Shown in pieces: positions 52,549 to 62,725 of a stretch of 64,000 bases of DNA. Position numbers and translations under genes: made by a program. The stretch is taken from NCBI GenBank assembly GCA_030148505.1, contig JASBTI010000016.1, positions 62,001-126,000 on the forward strand, in the 5' to 3' direction. The notes under the pieces are model-generated. The model ran no database searches and had not been told where the DNA came from. It saw only the letters and a program-made list of their open reading frames with translations. This stretch comes from Rhodanobacter sp. (lineage in GTDB: Bacteria; Pseudomonadota; Gammaproteobacteria; Xanthomonadales; Rhodanobacteraceae). Each line of letters begins with the position of its first letter. Position 1 is the first letter of the stretch.

Positions 52549-54972
52549 CTACGGTGTCGCCTTCACATATGTGTTGAACAAGGCATCGATACGGCGGTAT
52601 TCGTCGTACCACGAATCGGCATGCTTGAAGCCGTGGCGCTCGAGCGGATACAACGAAATCCAGAAATTCTTCTTGTGCAGCTCGATGAATCGCTGGTACA
52701 GCCTGAGCGAGTCGCTGGCCATCACGTTGTCGTCGATCAAGCCGTGTTCGATCAGCAGGGGATCACGCAGGTTCGCGGCGTATTCGATCGGCGAACTGAC
52801 CTTGTAGGCTTGCGGATCGAGTTGCGGATCGTTGAGGATGTTGGAAGTGTATTCGTCGTTGTAGCTGGTCCAGTCCGAGGGTGCGCGCAGCGCCGCACCG
52901 GCAGCGAATTCACCCGGCGCACGCAGCAATGCCATTTCGGTCATGAAACCACCGTAGCTGCCGCCGTAGATGCCCACGCGCCTCGGGTCGACGCCATGAT
53001 GCTTGACCAGCCAGGCCTTGCCGTCGAGCAGGTCCTGCAGCTCGGGATGTCCCATCTGCCGATAGATCGCCGTACGCCACGCACGGCCATAGCCCTCAGA
53101 AGCGCGATAGTCCATGTCCAACACCACGTAACCCTGCTGCACCAGCAGGTTGTGGAACATCTGCTCACGGAAGTAGTAGGTGGAGCCGAGGGTGACATCC
53201 TGCAGGTAGCCGGCGCCATGCACGAACAGCACCGCCGGGCGCGAGACCGGCGCATCGGTCTCATTGGCGGGACCGTAGTACTTTGCGTAGATCATGCCGG
53301 CACCATGGCTGGACGGTACCTCGACGATCTTGGGCGCAATCCAATGGCGTTCGGTGAACGCCGGTTTCATGGTGTGGGTGAGTTCTTTGGCCGGCCCGCC
53401 GGCGGCCGGCTGTACCGCCAGTTGTGGCAGCATATACGGCCCCGCGTGCAACACGGCCAGCTGGCTGCCGTCGGGAGACAGCGCGAATTGCTGCATGCCC
53501 TGATCGTTGGTGATGCGGGTGAGCGCGCCGCCAGCAGAGGGTACGCGATAGACGTCATAGCTGTAGGGCGCGACCCGGTTGCTGCGCAGGTAGAACCAGC
53601 GGCCATCGGTACTGAGCTGCGGATGGCTGACCTCAAACTTGCCGGCCGTCAGCGCCTTCGCCTTGCCGTCCAGTGGCTTGCGGTAAAGCTGCGAGAAACC
53701 GGTCTGTTCGCTCAGGTACCACAGGGTGTGGTTGTCCTTGAGCCAGCCGAAATCGTTGAAATTCCAGTTGATCCACGCCGGATCGGTCAGCCGCTGCTGG
53801 CTGACCAGAACATGTCGCTCAAAGTCGACGCTGGCAATCCAGCGATCCTTGTTGTCGATCGCGCGCAACTGCACCGCCGCCTGCTGCCCGTCGTCACTCC
53901 ATACGATGCCGCCACCACTGCCTTCATCGGCGATGGTCACCGGGCGCACCGCCGGGGCCTTCAAGGCCTCGGCCTGCTTGGTCTTGCCGGCCTTTTCCAG
54001 CGTGGCAAGCGTCTGCCCACGCAGCGCCTGCAGCGGGTCGTCCTTGATGCCGGGCAGGTCGGCGCTGCTCAACGGATACGACGCATGCTTGAGCAGATCC
54101 AGCAGCAGCAGCGACTGCGGCGCCGGATCGTTGCGGCCAACATACGTGCGGGCCTTCTGCGGCTCGGTATAGCCGCTGTCGGTCACATAATGATTGACTA
54201 TCGGCGCCTTGCCGGCTTTGTAGTCTTTTGGCGCAGCGATCACCAGCATCCAGCGGCCGTCGGGCGACAGTGCGGTATCCAGCGCCTTGACCTTGCCACC
54301 CAGCCAGAACGGCGCGGGCGCGCGACCGGGGTCGGCCGCCTGCAACGCCTTGTCGTGCTCACGCACGGCCTGTTTGTCGGCCTTGATTTCGCGCAAGGTC
54401 TTGAACAGTTTAAGTTGCAGGGCGCCGAGTTGATCCGGCTTTTTTGCCTGCGGATCATCGGCAAATTTCAGTACCGCTACCGGCGCGCTGACAGCACTGG
54501 CCAGATCGTAGCTGTACCAGTCATTGCCTACGCGAAATTGCAATGCACGACCATCGGCGGAAAATTGCGGCGACGACTCGGTTTGCGGCGTACGCGTCAG
54601 CTGCTGTCGACGACCGCTGGCCAGGTCCAGCAAAAACACATCGCCGTGCAAGATGAAGGCCGCATGGCGCCGAGCGCGATCGAAGACCACCGGCCCTTCG
54701 GCATGCGCCATCGCCGCCGGATCGAGCTTCACGGTATCGCCGGTAGCAGCGCTCACCCGATAAAGATCCCGTACTGGGCTGCCGTCGCGCGCCACCGTGT
54801 AGTACAGGCTGCGCCCGTCCGCACTCCAGTACGGCGATTCCACCGCATGGCCGATCCAGTCCGGATTGGCCATGATGGTTTCCATATCGAGCTGACGTGA
54901 GGCGGGCGGCATCGCGGTCGCCAACGGCGCAGCGCACAAGGTCATCAGCCCGGCAAGCAGGAGTCGGTGCAT
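52549..54972 (-). CDS. S9-family prolyl oligopeptidase-like peptidase (secreted)
   Basis: This 807-residue protein has a signal peptide (MHRLLLAGLMTLCAAPLATA), a WD40-like beta-propeller (repeats such as DGRSLYYTVARDGSP and SPDGRWMLVIA), and a C-terminal alpha/beta-hydrolase domain. The catalytic Ser is in GIYGGSYGGFMT, the Asp in HGLIDDNVMA and the His in RHGFKHADSW. It is a dipeptidyl-aminopeptidase or acylaminoacyl-peptidase type enzyme acting on peptides in the periplasm. The ATG at 54972 is chosen as it starts the signal peptide. Confidence 0.88.
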   Translation of the reverse strand: MHRLLLAGLMTLCAAPLATAMPPASRQLDMETIMANPDWIGHAVESPYWSADGRSLYYTVARDGSPVRDLYRVSAATGDTVKLDPAAMAHAEGPVVFDRARRHAAFILHGDVFLLDLASGRRQQLTRTPQTESSPQFSADGRALQFRVGNDWYSYDLASAVSAPVAVLKFADDPQAKKPDQLGALQLKLFKTLREIKADKQAVREHDKALQAADPGRAPAPFWLGGKVKALDTALSPDGRWMLVIAAPKDYKAGKAPIVNHYVTDSGYTEPQKARTYVGRNDPAPQSLLLLDLLKHASYPLSSADLPGIKDDPLQALRGQTLATLEKAGKTKQAEALKAPAVRPVTIADEGSGGGIVWSDDGQQAAVQLRAIDNKDRWIASVDFERHVLVSQQRLTDPAWINWNFNDFGWLKDNHTLWYLSEQTGFSQLYRKPLDGKAKALTAGKFEVSHPQLSTDGRWFYLRSNRVAPYSYDVYRVPSAGGALTRITNDQGMQQFALSPDGSQLAVLHAGPYMLPQLAVQPAAGGPAKELTHTMKPAFTERHWIAPKIVEVPSSHGAGMIYAKYYGPANETDAPVSRPAVLFVHGAGYLQDVTLGSTYYFREQMFHNLLVQQGYVVLDMDYRASEGYGRAWRTAIYRQMGHPELQDLLDGKAWLVKHHGVDPRRVGIYGGSYGGFMTEMALLRAPGEFAAGAALRAPSDWTSYNDEYTSNILNDPQLDPQAYKVSSPIEYAANLRDPLLIEHGLIDDNVMASDSLRLYQRFIELHKKNFWISLYPLERHGFKHADSWYDEYRRIDALFNTYVKATP

Positions 54973-55080
54973 CGAACAGTTTCCCCTCGAAAAGCGCAGC
55001 ATAACTGAGCTCGCCAGTTCCCCGCATGCCGTCTGCCGACGCCGCATCGGTTACATTGTCGGTTTCGAGCGAGGTGCGAT

Positions 55081-55650
55081 ATGCAACGCTGTGCTTGGGC
55101 GCTGGGCGACCCGCTGCTGTGCGAATACCACGACACCGAATGGGGCGTGCCGTTGCACGATGATCGAGCGCTGTTTGAATTCCTCTGTCTCGAAGGCGCC
55201 CAGGCCGGGTTGTCCTGGCGCACCGTACTGGCCAAGCGCGACCACTACCGGCGGGTTTTCCATCGATTCGAGATCGCCCGGGTCGCCGCGATGGAAGATA
55301 GCGAGCTGGAAGCGTTGCTGATCGACCCGGGCATCATCCGCAACCGACTGAAGGTCTGGTCGGTCCGCGACAACGCCATCGCCGCCATGGACGTGATCGC
55401 CGAATTCGGCAGCCTCGATCGCTACTTGTGGTCGTTCGTCGAGGGCGTGGCGATCCTGAATCACTGGCGCGAAGCGGCCGAGGTGCCGGCCAGCTCGGCG
55501 CTTTCCGAACGCATGAGCAAGACCCTCAAGAGGCGCGGCTTCCGGTTCGTCGGCAGTACCATCTGTTACTCGCTGCTGCAGGCTACCGGCATGATCAACG
55601 ATCATCTGCTCGGCTGCTTCCGCCACCGGGCCTGCAGCGCCCGCCGCTGA
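55081..55650 (+). CDS. tag: DNA-3-methyladenine glycosylase I
   Basis: This 189-residue enzyme removes 3-methyladenine from DNA. It aligns well with E. coli Tag: MQRCAWA..., YHDTEWGVP, LEGAQAGLSW and FVGSTICYSLLQATGMINDH. Zinc-snap residues Cys4, His17 and the C-terminal His/Cys (NDHLLGC) are present. The start at 55081 overlaps nothing; it is divergent from the S9 peptidase by about 110 bases. Confidence 0.93.
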   Translation: MQRCAWALGDPLLCEYHDTEWGVPLHDDRALFEFLCLEGAQAGLSWRTVLAKRDHYRRVFHRFEIARVAAMEDSELEALLIDPGIIRNRLKVWSVRDNAIAAMDVIAEFGSLDRYLWSFVEGVAILNHWREAAEVPASSALSERMSKTLKRRGFRFVGSTICYSLLQATGMINDHLLGCFRHRACSARR

Positions 55651-55688
55651 GCTGACGGAGCCGGACCGCAGTAGTCGGCCCAGGTCAG

Positions 55689-57536
55689 TCAGCGCACGCG
55701 TGCGCGGCCCAGATACCGTGTGATCAACCGCGCTTCACGCAGGCGTTGGGCGTGCGCCACCAACAGATCGGCACGCGTAATGATGCCAACCACGCGATGC
55801 CTGTCCTCAACCGACATCACCATCAGCCTGCCGACATTGGCCTCTACCATATGGTCGGCGGCCTCGCGCAGCGAATGGTTTTCGTGCACTACCAGCGGCG
55901 GGCGCTGAACGAGACTGGCGATGGTGGAATCGCTCGACACCTTGGCATCAAACAGGTTCCGCCGCGTCACCACGCCGAGCAGGTGATCGTTGTCATCCAT
56001 GACCGGGAAGCCCTGGTGGTGCGCATCCGCGCTACCCTCGTTCAACCAGTGGCGCACATCGTCCACACGCTGATCGGCGCGCAGGCTCACCACTTCGCGG
56101 CAACAAGCCTCGCGCACCTGCACCTGTTCGAGGTAGTCGGCCGCGTAGTCGGACGGCACACGCACGCCGCGGCGCTCGATCTTCTCGGTCATGATGGTGT
56201 TGCGCATCATCAGCCCGGACACCAGATACGCAGCCACGCAGGCACCCAGCAGAGGCAGCAGCGCGTGGGGTTGCTGGGTAGCCTCGAAGGCAAACACCAC
56301 CGAGGCGAGGAACGCGCGCGACGCGCCGGCGAAAATCGCCGCCATGCAGACTAGGGCCGCCAGTTGCGGATCGACATGCAGCCAAGGCGCCAGCGTCACC
56401 ATGCCGATCCCCAACGCACCGCCGAGCGCGCCGCCGATGGTGAACAGCGGCGCCAGCGTGCCACCGGAGGTGCCGCTGCCCAGGGCCACCGACCACGACA
56501 ACAACTTCAGCAGGCCCAGCGCAAGCAGCGCGCTCAGCCCCAGTTGTCCGGAAATCACGGCAGTAATGTTGGTATAGCCCACACCCAGGGTTTGCGGCAT
56601 CAGGTAACCCACCATGCCCACCACGATGCCGCCCAGCGCCGGCCACCACATCCAGTGGATCGGCAGTCTTTCGAAGGCATCCTCGATGGCATACGTAAGC
56701 CGGGTCACACCCACGCCGACCACCCCGAGCAAGGCGCCGAGCAGCACATAGGCAACTATCGCCGCCATGCCCGCTGCCGCCACGTGCGGCATCGGAAACA
56801 TCGGCGCACCACCTTCCAGCACCACGCGCACAGTTGTGCCCGTCACGGCAGCCAGGGCCACCGGAATCAGCGATCGTGCGCGCCGCTCGAACAGCAGCAG
56901 TTCGATCGCCAACAGCACGGCCGAAACCGGTGTGGCGAACACCGCCGCCATGCCTGCAGCGGCACCCGCGGCGAGCAGCGTCTTGCGCTCGTCAGCGGTG
57001 ACGTGGACCAACTGACCGAGCAGCGAGCCCAGTGCGCCGCCGGTGGCGATGATTGGCCCTTCCGCGCCGAACGGTCCGCCGGTACCAATCGCCACCGCGG
57101 AGGACACCGGCTTGAGCCAGGTGAGTCTCGGTGGAATGCGACTTTCGTTCAGCAGCACCTGCTCCATCGCCTCCGGAATGCCATGGCCACGAATCGCCCG
57201 AGAACCCCAACGTGCCATCACGCCGACGATCAGCCCACCCACCACCGGTATGGCAATCATCCATGCGCCGAGGTGATTGCCCGCCGGGCTGACGAAATCG
57301 AAACGCCAGCGCCCGTAGAACGCCAGGTTGGTGAACAAGCCAATCAGCGCCTTCAGTACCCAGGCAATCAGCGCCGCTGACGCGCCAAGCACAATGGCCA
57401 TGGTGCCGAGCCAGAGCACGCGGCGGTCCAGCGGCCTGAACTGTCGCGGCATATGTGCTGCCGCCATGCTCTCATCGAGTGAAGGAGCCAGCGGCAATGC
57501 GGCGCGTGAGCGCGGCGCGGAGACATTTTCTGGCAT
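55689..57536 (-). CDS. CLC-family chloride channel with two CBS domains
   Basis: This 615-residue protein has the CLC membrane domain (motifs GHGIPEAM, GPFGAEGPIIATGGALGS with the gating Glu, and a C-terminal anion-binding region) followed by two CBS domains (about residues 470-600) that bind nucleotides. At the position of the internal proton Glu of E. coli ClcA (sequence FIIEE) this protein has LAIEL. This loss of the second Glu suggests a chloride channel and not a proton-coupled exchanger. The GSGIP Ser is His. The start is the ATG with a weak GGGGG element upstream. Confidence 0.88.
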   Translation of the reverse strand: MPENVSAPRSRAALPLAPSLDESMAAAHMPRQFRPLDRRVLWLGTMAIVLGASAALIAWVLKALIGLFTNLAFYGRWRFDFVSPAGNHLGAWMIAIPVVGGLIVGVMARWGSRAIRGHGIPEAMEQVLLNESRIPPRLTWLKPVSSAVAIGTGGPFGAEGPIIATGGALGSLLGQLVHVTADERKTLLAAGAAAGMAAVFATPVSAVLLAIELLLFERRARSLIPVALAAVTGTTVRVVLEGGAPMFPMPHVAAAGMAAIVAYVLLGALLGVVGVGVTRLTYAIEDAFERLPIHWMWWPALGGIVVGMVGYLMPQTLGVGYTNITAVISGQLGLSALLALGLLKLLSWSVALGSGTSGGTLAPLFTIGGALGGALGIGMVTLAPWLHVDPQLAALVCMAAIFAGASRAFLASVVFAFEATQQPHALLPLLGACVAAYLVSGLMMRNTIMTEKIERRGVRVPSDYAADYLEQVQVREACCREVVSLRADQRVDDVRHWLNEGSADAHHQGFPVMDDNDHLLGVVTRRNLFDAKVSSDSTIASLVQRPPLVVHENHSLREAADHMVEANVGRLMVMSVEDRHRVVGIITRADLLVAHAQRLREARLITRYLGRARVR

Positions 57537-57769
57537 GGCGGTGTAGCCCCCGGGTTATGGCCGGCTGAGGTTACGCGGATAGCTCGGCAAAAGCTGGCTG
57601 TACGCTGAATGCGCGGCCGGATCGGGGCAGTCGACCCGTATTGTCGGCCCGCGGCCACGACGCCCGCCTCAACAGCTACGCATGCACGTCCTCCGTGAAC
57701 GCGCTCAACTCGGGGCTTCCTGCGTTCAACCACCGTTCCACCGGCTGCTGACAGCCCACCAAGGCTCGG

Positions 57770-58651
57770 TCAGCGCCGCGAGCCGCGCAATTTGTCCACG
57801 GAGAAACGTGCGATCTCGCCGCCATCGGGCGTGCGCTGCGGCTGTCCGGGCGGAGGGCCCCAGGCGTGCGCGGATATTACTTCCCAGGTCGCTGGGATGC
57901 GGCCATCGACACGCATCGTTTCGTAGGCCTGCAGCATCCGGCGATACGCCGTCTTGCCGGTGAATCCACGCTCGCGGCTGCGATCGGCATTGGTGGCACC
58001 CAGACCCTGCAGCTCCTGCAACAACTTGCGCGGTTCGCTGTAGGTGAGCGTATAGCGAAACACGTCCAGCACCGGATCGCGCAGGCCGGCGGCGAGCATG
58101 GCGTCGCCGACATCATGCATGTCGAGGAAACGGCTCACGTGCGGCCGCTGGTCGGCCTCGGCCCAGGCGGCACGGAGTTCCCTCAGCGTGTCGGGCCCAA
58201 AACTGGTGAACGCCAACAAGCCGCCAGGTTTCAGCACGCGCATGCATTCGCCGAACAGGGTGGGCAGGTCGTCGATCCACTGGAAGCAGAGATTGGAATG
58301 CAGCACGTCGACGCTCTGGTCGGCCAGCGGCAAGTGGCCGGCCTCGGCGCAGACCCGCGAAAACGGGCGACGCCAGCTGCTGTGTGACTTGGCGGCACGC
58401 AGCATCGGCAGCGCCAGATCCATCGCGATCACCTCGGCCTTCGGGTAGCGCTGCTTGAGCAAGGCGCTACCGCGGCCGGTGCCGGCACCCACATCGAGCA
58501 CACGTGCCGGCTGCTGCGCCTTGTAGAAGTCGAGCCGCTCCAGCAACTGGGTCTGCACCTCGCGCTGCAATACGTCATGTTGCTCATAGGTGCTCGCGGC
58601 GCGACCGAAATTGCGACGCACCTGGCGGCGATCGAGGTGGAATTCATTCAT
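57770..58651 (-). CDS. bioC: malonyl-ACP O-methyltransferase BioC
   Basis: This 293-residue SAM-dependent methyltransferase masks malonyl-ACP to begin pimelate-moiety synthesis for biotin. The SAM motif is VLDVGAGTGRGS, then post-motif LPLADQSVDVLHSNLCFQWIDD. It is the last gene of the bio block, overlapping bioH by 8 bases. A 233-base gap before clc holds no clear gene. Confidence 0.92.
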   Translation of the reverse strand: MNEFHLDRRQVRRNFGRAASTYEQHDVLQREVQTQLLERLDFYKAQQPARVLDVGAGTGRGSALLKQRYPKAEVIAMDLALPMLRAAKSHSSWRRPFSRVCAEAGHLPLADQSVDVLHSNLCFQWIDDLPTLFGECMRVLKPGGLLAFTSFGPDTLRELRAAWAEADQRPHVSRFLDMHDVGDAMLAAGLRDPVLDVFRYTLTYSEPRKLLQELQGLGATNADRSRERGFTGKTAYRRMLQAYETMRVDGRIPATWEVISAHAWGPPPGQPQRTPDGGEIARFSVDKLRGSRR

Positions 58652-59447
58652 CGCTAAAACTCATCGAAGCGGTGTTGGCATGGTGCCCGGCAAACACGGG
58701 CTCCAGCACGTGCGCCAGGGCATCGACGTGGCCGAAGAACGGCGCATGGCCGGCGTGGGGGATCTCGTGATAGTCGCCAGCGCACTGGCCAGCCGACCAC
58801 GCCATCGCCTGCGGCGGTACCAGCCGGTCGCGGCGGCCGGCGATCCAGGTGCTGGGTACGGTGAGGCGCGGCAGGTCGCCGCGCAAGTCACTGGTTTCCA
58901 GCAGCTGGATGCCTTCCTGCAGGATGCGCAGATCCGGCTCGCCGCGGGCAAATACCAACTGGCGCAGGTGGCGAAGTTCGCCGCGCGGGTCGGCGCTGCC
59001 CATCGCCTCCAGCGCAAGGAAATGTTCGATGGTGCCGTGATAGTCGGTTTCCAGGTCGCCGGCCTGCCGGTGCACCAGGGCGCCATCACTGCCATGTGGC
59101 CAAGCGACGTCGCGTACGAACTTCGGCGTGGCACACAACATCGCCAGCGCCTGCACATGCTGTGGCAGATCGAGTGCGGCGGTAAGCGCGACCAGCCCGC
59201 CCAGCGACCACCCCAGCCAGATTGCTGGCGGCGTGGCGTCGGCAATCGCCGCGGCGATGGCGTGTGGCTCCAGCGGCAAATCGCAGTCGCGCGAATAACC
59301 GTGACCGGGCAGGTCGACCACATGCAGGGTGCAGCGCTCGGCCAGCGCATCAACGAGCGGTTGCAGCACGCCGCCATGCATCGCCCATCCGTGAATCAGC
59401 ACCAGTTGCACCGAGCCGTGGCCGGTCCTTTCGATAAAAAGACTCAT
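58644..59447 (-). CDS. bioH: pimeloyl-ACP methyl ester carboxylesterase BioH
   Basis: This 267-residue alpha/beta hydrolase removes the methyl mask after the pimelate chain is built. Motifs are [15 protein letters not shown], the nucleophile GWSLGG, an Asp in GRRDRLVP and a His in HAGHAPFFG. It overlaps trhO by four bases (ATGA) and bioC by eight, so the three are translationally coupled. Confidence 0.9.
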   Translation of the reverse strand: MSLFIERTGHGSVQLVLIHGWAMHGGVLQPLVDALAERCTLHVVDLPGHGYSRDCDLPLEPHAIAAAIADATPPAIWLGWSLGGLVALTAALDLPQHVQALAMLCATPKFVRDVAWPHGSDGALVHRQAGDLETDYHGTIEHFLALEAMGSADPRGELRHLRQLVFARGEPDLRILQEGIQLLETSDLRGDLPRLTVPSTWIAGRRDRLVPPQAMAWSAGQCAGDYHEIPHAGHAPFFGHVDALAHVLEPVFAGHHANTASMSFSDE

Positions 59448-60415
59448 GCGTTCGCCCCGCTCCCATCAGGTTCCGCGCTTCTTGCGTTCGCCCCTTCTCC
59501 CCCTTGGGGAGAAGGTTGGGATGAGGGGCGGATGCTCGCGGGGAAGCTTCTCGAAGCACGCTCCGATTCAGCCTCATCGCCAGATTGTCCCCTCACCGCA
59601 ACCCTCTCCCCGCTCGGGAGAGGGAGCGCAACAGGCTCCGGCCTTACCTTGCTACCAAGGTCAGACTGTGGCGCCGCCGCTGGTCGCAACTTTTTGTCCA
59701 CCGCTACGCGCTCATCAAACACGAAACAGCCGCCCTGCCAATGCGTGGCGGGGGTCTGCTCGAGGTAAGTCAGGATGCCACCCTCGAGCTGGTAGACGTG
59801 CTGCATGCCAAGTTCGCGCATGTGTAGCGCGGCCTTCTCGCAGCGGATACCCCCGGTGCAGTACGAAACTACGGTCTTGCCCTCGTAGCGCTCACGGTCG
59901 GCGGCGATGGCGGCCGGAAAACCGGCGAAGCTGCCCAGGCGGTAGTCGACCGCCTGCGGGAATTTTCCCACGTCGGTTTCGTAGTCGTTGCGGGTATCCA
60001 GCAGCACGACCTCTCGGCCGTCGTCGTCGTGGCCCTGATCGAGCCAGCGCTGCAGGGTGGATGCCTTCACCGCCGGGGCGCGACCGCCTTCCGGGCGGAT
60101 GGCCGGCAGGCGCATGGTGATGATTTCGCGCTTCAAGCGCACCCGCAGGCGCCGGAACGGCACGCCGTCTGACAACGACTCCTTCGGCTCGATATCGGCG
60201 AAACGCGGGTCCTGTCGCAGGCTTGCCATGAAGTCGTTGATCGGGATGCGTGGGCCGGCAAGAAACAGGTTGATCCCCTCCGGGGCCAGCAAGATCGTGC
60301 CCTTCAACGCCAGATCCTCGCAGCGCTGACGCAGCCGCTCGCGCAGCGCCGGCAGAGCGTCCAGGCTGATGAATTTGTAGGCGGAAATGTTGACGATCGA
60401 CATACGGGGAATCAT
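59444..60415 (-). CDS. trhO: tRNA U34 hydroxylase TrhO, rhodanese-like
   Basis: This 323-residue YceA/TrhO-family protein makes 5-hydroxyuridine at the wobble position. The N-terminal YceA domain is followed by a rhodanese domain with catalytic Cys in [12 protein letters not shown]. The last about 75 residues are not family-like and encode [12 protein letters not shown] and [12 protein letters not shown]; they come from two copies of a palindromic repeat. The ATG at 60415 or that at 60403 may be the start; a TATAAT lies just upstream. It separates bioF from bioH. Confidence 0.88.
   Translation of the reverse strand: MIPRMSIVNISAYKFISLDALPALRERLRQRCEDLALKGTILLAPEGINLFLAGPRIPINDFMASLRQDPRFADIEPKESLSDGVPFRRLRVRLKREIITMRLPAIRPEGGRAPAVKASTLQRWLDQGHDDDGREVVLLDTRNDYETDVGKFPQAVDYRLGSFAGFPAAIAADRERYEGKTVVSYCTGGIRCEKAALHMRELGMQHVYQLEGGILTYLEQTPATHWQGGCFVFDERVAVDKKLRPAAAPQSDLGSKVRPEPVALPLPSGERVAVRGQSGDEAESERASRSFPASIRPSSQPSPQGGEGANARSAEPDGSGANA
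59493..59515. repeat. CTTCTCCCC/GGGGAGAAG palindrome in trhO 3' end
   Basis: CCTTCTCCCC-CTT-GGGGAGAAGG is a perfect 10-bp inverted repeat followed by TTGGGATGAGGGGC. It is one arm of an inverted pair of related repeats that extends the trhO coding frame. Confidence 0.75.
59602..59624. repeat. CCCTCTCCC/GGGAGAGGG palindrome in trhO
   Basis: CCCTCTCCC-CGCTC-GGGAGAGGG is a perfect 9-bp inverted repeat preceded by CCCCTCACCGCAA. It is the second element of the pair and lies in opposite orientation to the one at 59493. Confidence 0.75.
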
Positions 60416-60430
60416 GTAAGCAAGCAGACC

Positions 60431-60436
60431 ATTATA
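60431..60436 (-). promoter_or_regulatory. TATAAT -10 element ahead of trhO
   Basis: A perfect TATAAT on the minus strand, 15 bases before the ATG at 60415, would start a message only about 9 bases before the start codon, or 21 before the ATG at 60403. No good -35 at normal spacing was found. It lies in the gap after bioF and could give trhO its own transcript. Confidence 0.45.
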
Positions 60437-60451
60437 CGTGGCGGGCCCGAC

Positions 60452-61645
60452 TCAACCGGCGGAGCGCGGCAAGCCCAGGGTTTCCAGCGCGGCCAGCAGC
60501 CGGTCCACGTGGATTTCCTCGTGCGCGGCCGACAGCGTGATGCGCAAACGCGCCTGCCCGGTGGGCACGGTCGGTGGGCGGATTGCGCTGACCCACAGAC
60601 CCTGCGCTTCCAGCGCGCGCGTGGCGGCGAGTGCGTCCTCAGCGCGTCCCAGCAACAGCGGCTGGATGGCGCTGGTCGAGGCCATCAGCGGCAGGCCAAG
60701 CTCGGTGGCGCCACGGCGAAAGCGCGCGATCAGCGCGGCGAGCTTGTCGCGCCGCCAACACTCCGACTGCGCCAGACGCACCGCCTCCAGCGCCGCGGCT
60801 GCCAAGGCCGGTGGCATCGCGGTGGTGTAGATATACGGCCGCGAAAACTGGATCAAACCCTCGATCAATGCCGCCGGACCCGCAACAAAGGCCCCGCTGC
60901 AGCCGAGCGCCTTGCCCAGCGTCGCCATCAGCAACGGCACGTCGTGCTGGCTGAGGCCCGCGGCCTGCACGCTGCCGGCACCGCGCTCACCCACCACGCC
61001 CAGGCCGTGGGCGTCGTCGACCATCAACGTGGTGTGCTCACGGCGGCACAACCCCGCCAGTTGGCGCAACGGCGCCGTATCGCCGTCCATGCTGAACACG
61101 CCGTCGGTTGCCAGCAGCGCAGCCGCAGCGTGGGCGGATGCCAGCTGGCGGGCGGCGGCATCCACGTCGGCATGCGGATAGCGCTTTAGTTCCGCACCCG
61201 CAAGACGAGCTCCATCGAGCAGGCAGGCATGGTTGAGTTTGTCCTGCACACACACGTCGCCCTTGGCCAGCAAGGTCTGCAGCACACCGAGGTTGGCCAT
61301 GTAGCCGGTCGAAAACAACAGGGCGCGCTCACGACCGGTCCACACCGCCAGCGCCTCTTCCAGTTCCGCGTGCTCCGCGCGGTGTCCGCAAATCAGGTGC
61401 GCCGAGGTGCTGCCGACGCCTTCATCGCTGGCGACGCGCTTGAGCGCCGCCGCCAGTTGCGGATGTTGCGCCAGTCCGAGGTAATCGTTGCTGCAAAAGG
61501 ACAGCAGGCGATGCCCGCCGAGCTGCAACCATGGGCCATCGGCGTGATCGATCGTGCGCAGACTACGCGGCAGCTGACTGTCCGCCCGCGCGGCGGTCTG
61601 CGCGGCAAGACGGGCAATCAGGTCAGGCCGCGTTGCTGCAACCAC
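60452..61645 (-). CDS. bioF: 8-amino-7-oxononanoate synthase
   Basis: This 397-residue PLP enzyme joins pimeloyl-ACP and alanine. The PLP lysine is in [13 protein letters not shown], and the substrate segments FCSNDYLGL and [13 protein letters not shown] are typical. Its start overlaps the end of bioB by 23 bases. The operon runs bioB-bioF-(trhO)-bioH-bioC. Confidence 0.93.
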   Translation of the reverse strand: MVAATRPDLIARLAAQTAARADSQLPRSLRTIDHADGPWLQLGGHRLLSFCSNDYLGLAQHPQLAAALKRVASDEGVGSTSAHLICGHRAEHAELEEALAVWTGRERALLFSTGYMANLGVLQTLLAKGDVCVQDKLNHACLLDGARLAGAELKRYPHADVDAAARQLASAHAAAALLATDGVFSMDGDTAPLRQLAGLCRREHTTLMVDDAHGLGVVGERGAGSVQAAGLSQHDVPLLMATLGKALGCSGAFVAGPAALIEGLIQFSRPYIYTTAMPPALAAAALEAVRLAQSECWRRDKLAALIARFRRGATELGLPLMASTSAIQPLLLGRAEDALAATRALEAQGLWVSAIRPPTVPTGQARLRITLSAAHEEIHVDRLLAALETLGLPRSAG

Positions 61646-62672
61646 AACCGTGTCCGCAAGCTGCCTCGGCGGCTACCGGCTCGATGATGTCGGCATGCAC
61701 GGTTTCTGCAGTCTCATCCACTTCCAGCGGGTGCAGGTCGAGTCGACGGAACAAGGCACGATCGGCTTCCACATCCGGGTTACCGGTGGTCAACAGCTTC
61801 TCGCCGTAGAAGATCGAGCCGGCACCGGCGAAGAAACACAAAGCCTGCACCGCGTCGTCCATCTGCTGGCGGCCGGCTGACAGCCGCACGATTGAGTTGG
61901 GCAGCAGCAGCCGCGCGACCGCGATCGTGCGCACGAACTCAAACGGATCGAGCGTCTCGGCGTTGGCCAGCGGCGTACCCGGCACCGGCACTAGCTGATT
62001 GATCGGCACCGACTGCGGGTGTGCCGGCAAATTGGCCAGCGCCTGCAACAAGCCGGCGCGCTGGTCGCGGGTTTCACCCATGCCCACGATGCCGCCACAG
62101 CAGGTTTTCAGGCCGGCGTCGCGCACCTGCTCCAGGGTGCCGAGGCGATCCTGATATTCCCGGGTATGGATGATTTCGCCGTAGAACTCCGGCGCGCTAT
62201 CGATATTGTGGTTGTAGTAGTCGAGGCCGGCATCCTTCAGTGCCTGCGCGTGACCGTCGCCCAGCAGCCCCAGCGTGGCGCAGGTCTCCAGACCCAGGCC
62301 TTTTACCGCGCTGACGATGGCGGCGACCTTGGGAATGTCACGATCCTTCGGGCCACGCCAGGCGGCGCCCATGCAGAAGCGGCTGGCACCGGCGGCCTTG
62401 GCGGCACGGGCGCGCTCCATCACCTCGTCGATTTCCATCAGTTTCTGAGCGATCACGCCGGTGTCGTAACGCGCCGCCTGCGGGCAGTAGGCACAGTCTT
62501 CCGGGCAGCCTCCGGTCTTGATCGAGAGCAAGGTCGACACCTGTACCGCATTCGGATCGTGATGCGTGCGATGCACCTCGTGCGCACGATGCAGCAAGTC
62601 GTTGAATGGCAAGTCGAACAGCGCACGAACCTCGTCGCGGCTCCAGTCGTGGCGGGTAACGGCATTGACCAT
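61623..62672 (-). CDS. bioB: biotin synthase
   Basis: This 349-residue radical-SAM enzyme inserts sulfur into dethiobiotin. The radical SAM cluster is [10 protein letters not shown], followed by family segments [12 protein letters not shown] and [12 protein letters not shown]. The C-terminus ends in a Cys/Gly-rich tail ([11 protein letters not shown]). The ATG at 62672 is preferred because upstream in-frame codons are not family-like and GGGAG lies upstream. It is first in the bio operon. Confidence 0.95.
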   Translation of the reverse strand: MVNAVTRHDWSRDEVRALFDLPFNDLLHRAHEVHRTHHDPNAVQVSTLLSIKTGGCPEDCAYCPQAARYDTGVIAQKLMEIDEVMERARAAKAAGASRFCMGAAWRGPKDRDIPKVAAIVSAVKGLGLETCATLGLLGDGHAQALKDAGLDYYNHNIDSAPEFYGEIIHTREYQDRLGTLEQVRDAGLKTCCGGIVGMGETRDQRAGLLQALANLPAHPQSVPINQLVPVPGTPLANAETLDPFEFVRTIAVARLLLPNSIVRLSAGRQQMDDAVQALCFFAGAGSIFYGEKLLTTGNPDVEADRALFRRLDLHPLEVDETAETVHADIIEPVAAEAACGHGCGCSNAA

Positions 62673-62725
62673 GTGACAACTACTCCCATGCATGAGGGCG
62701 GAAAGTGTGGAAGTCGGCCCAGCCA

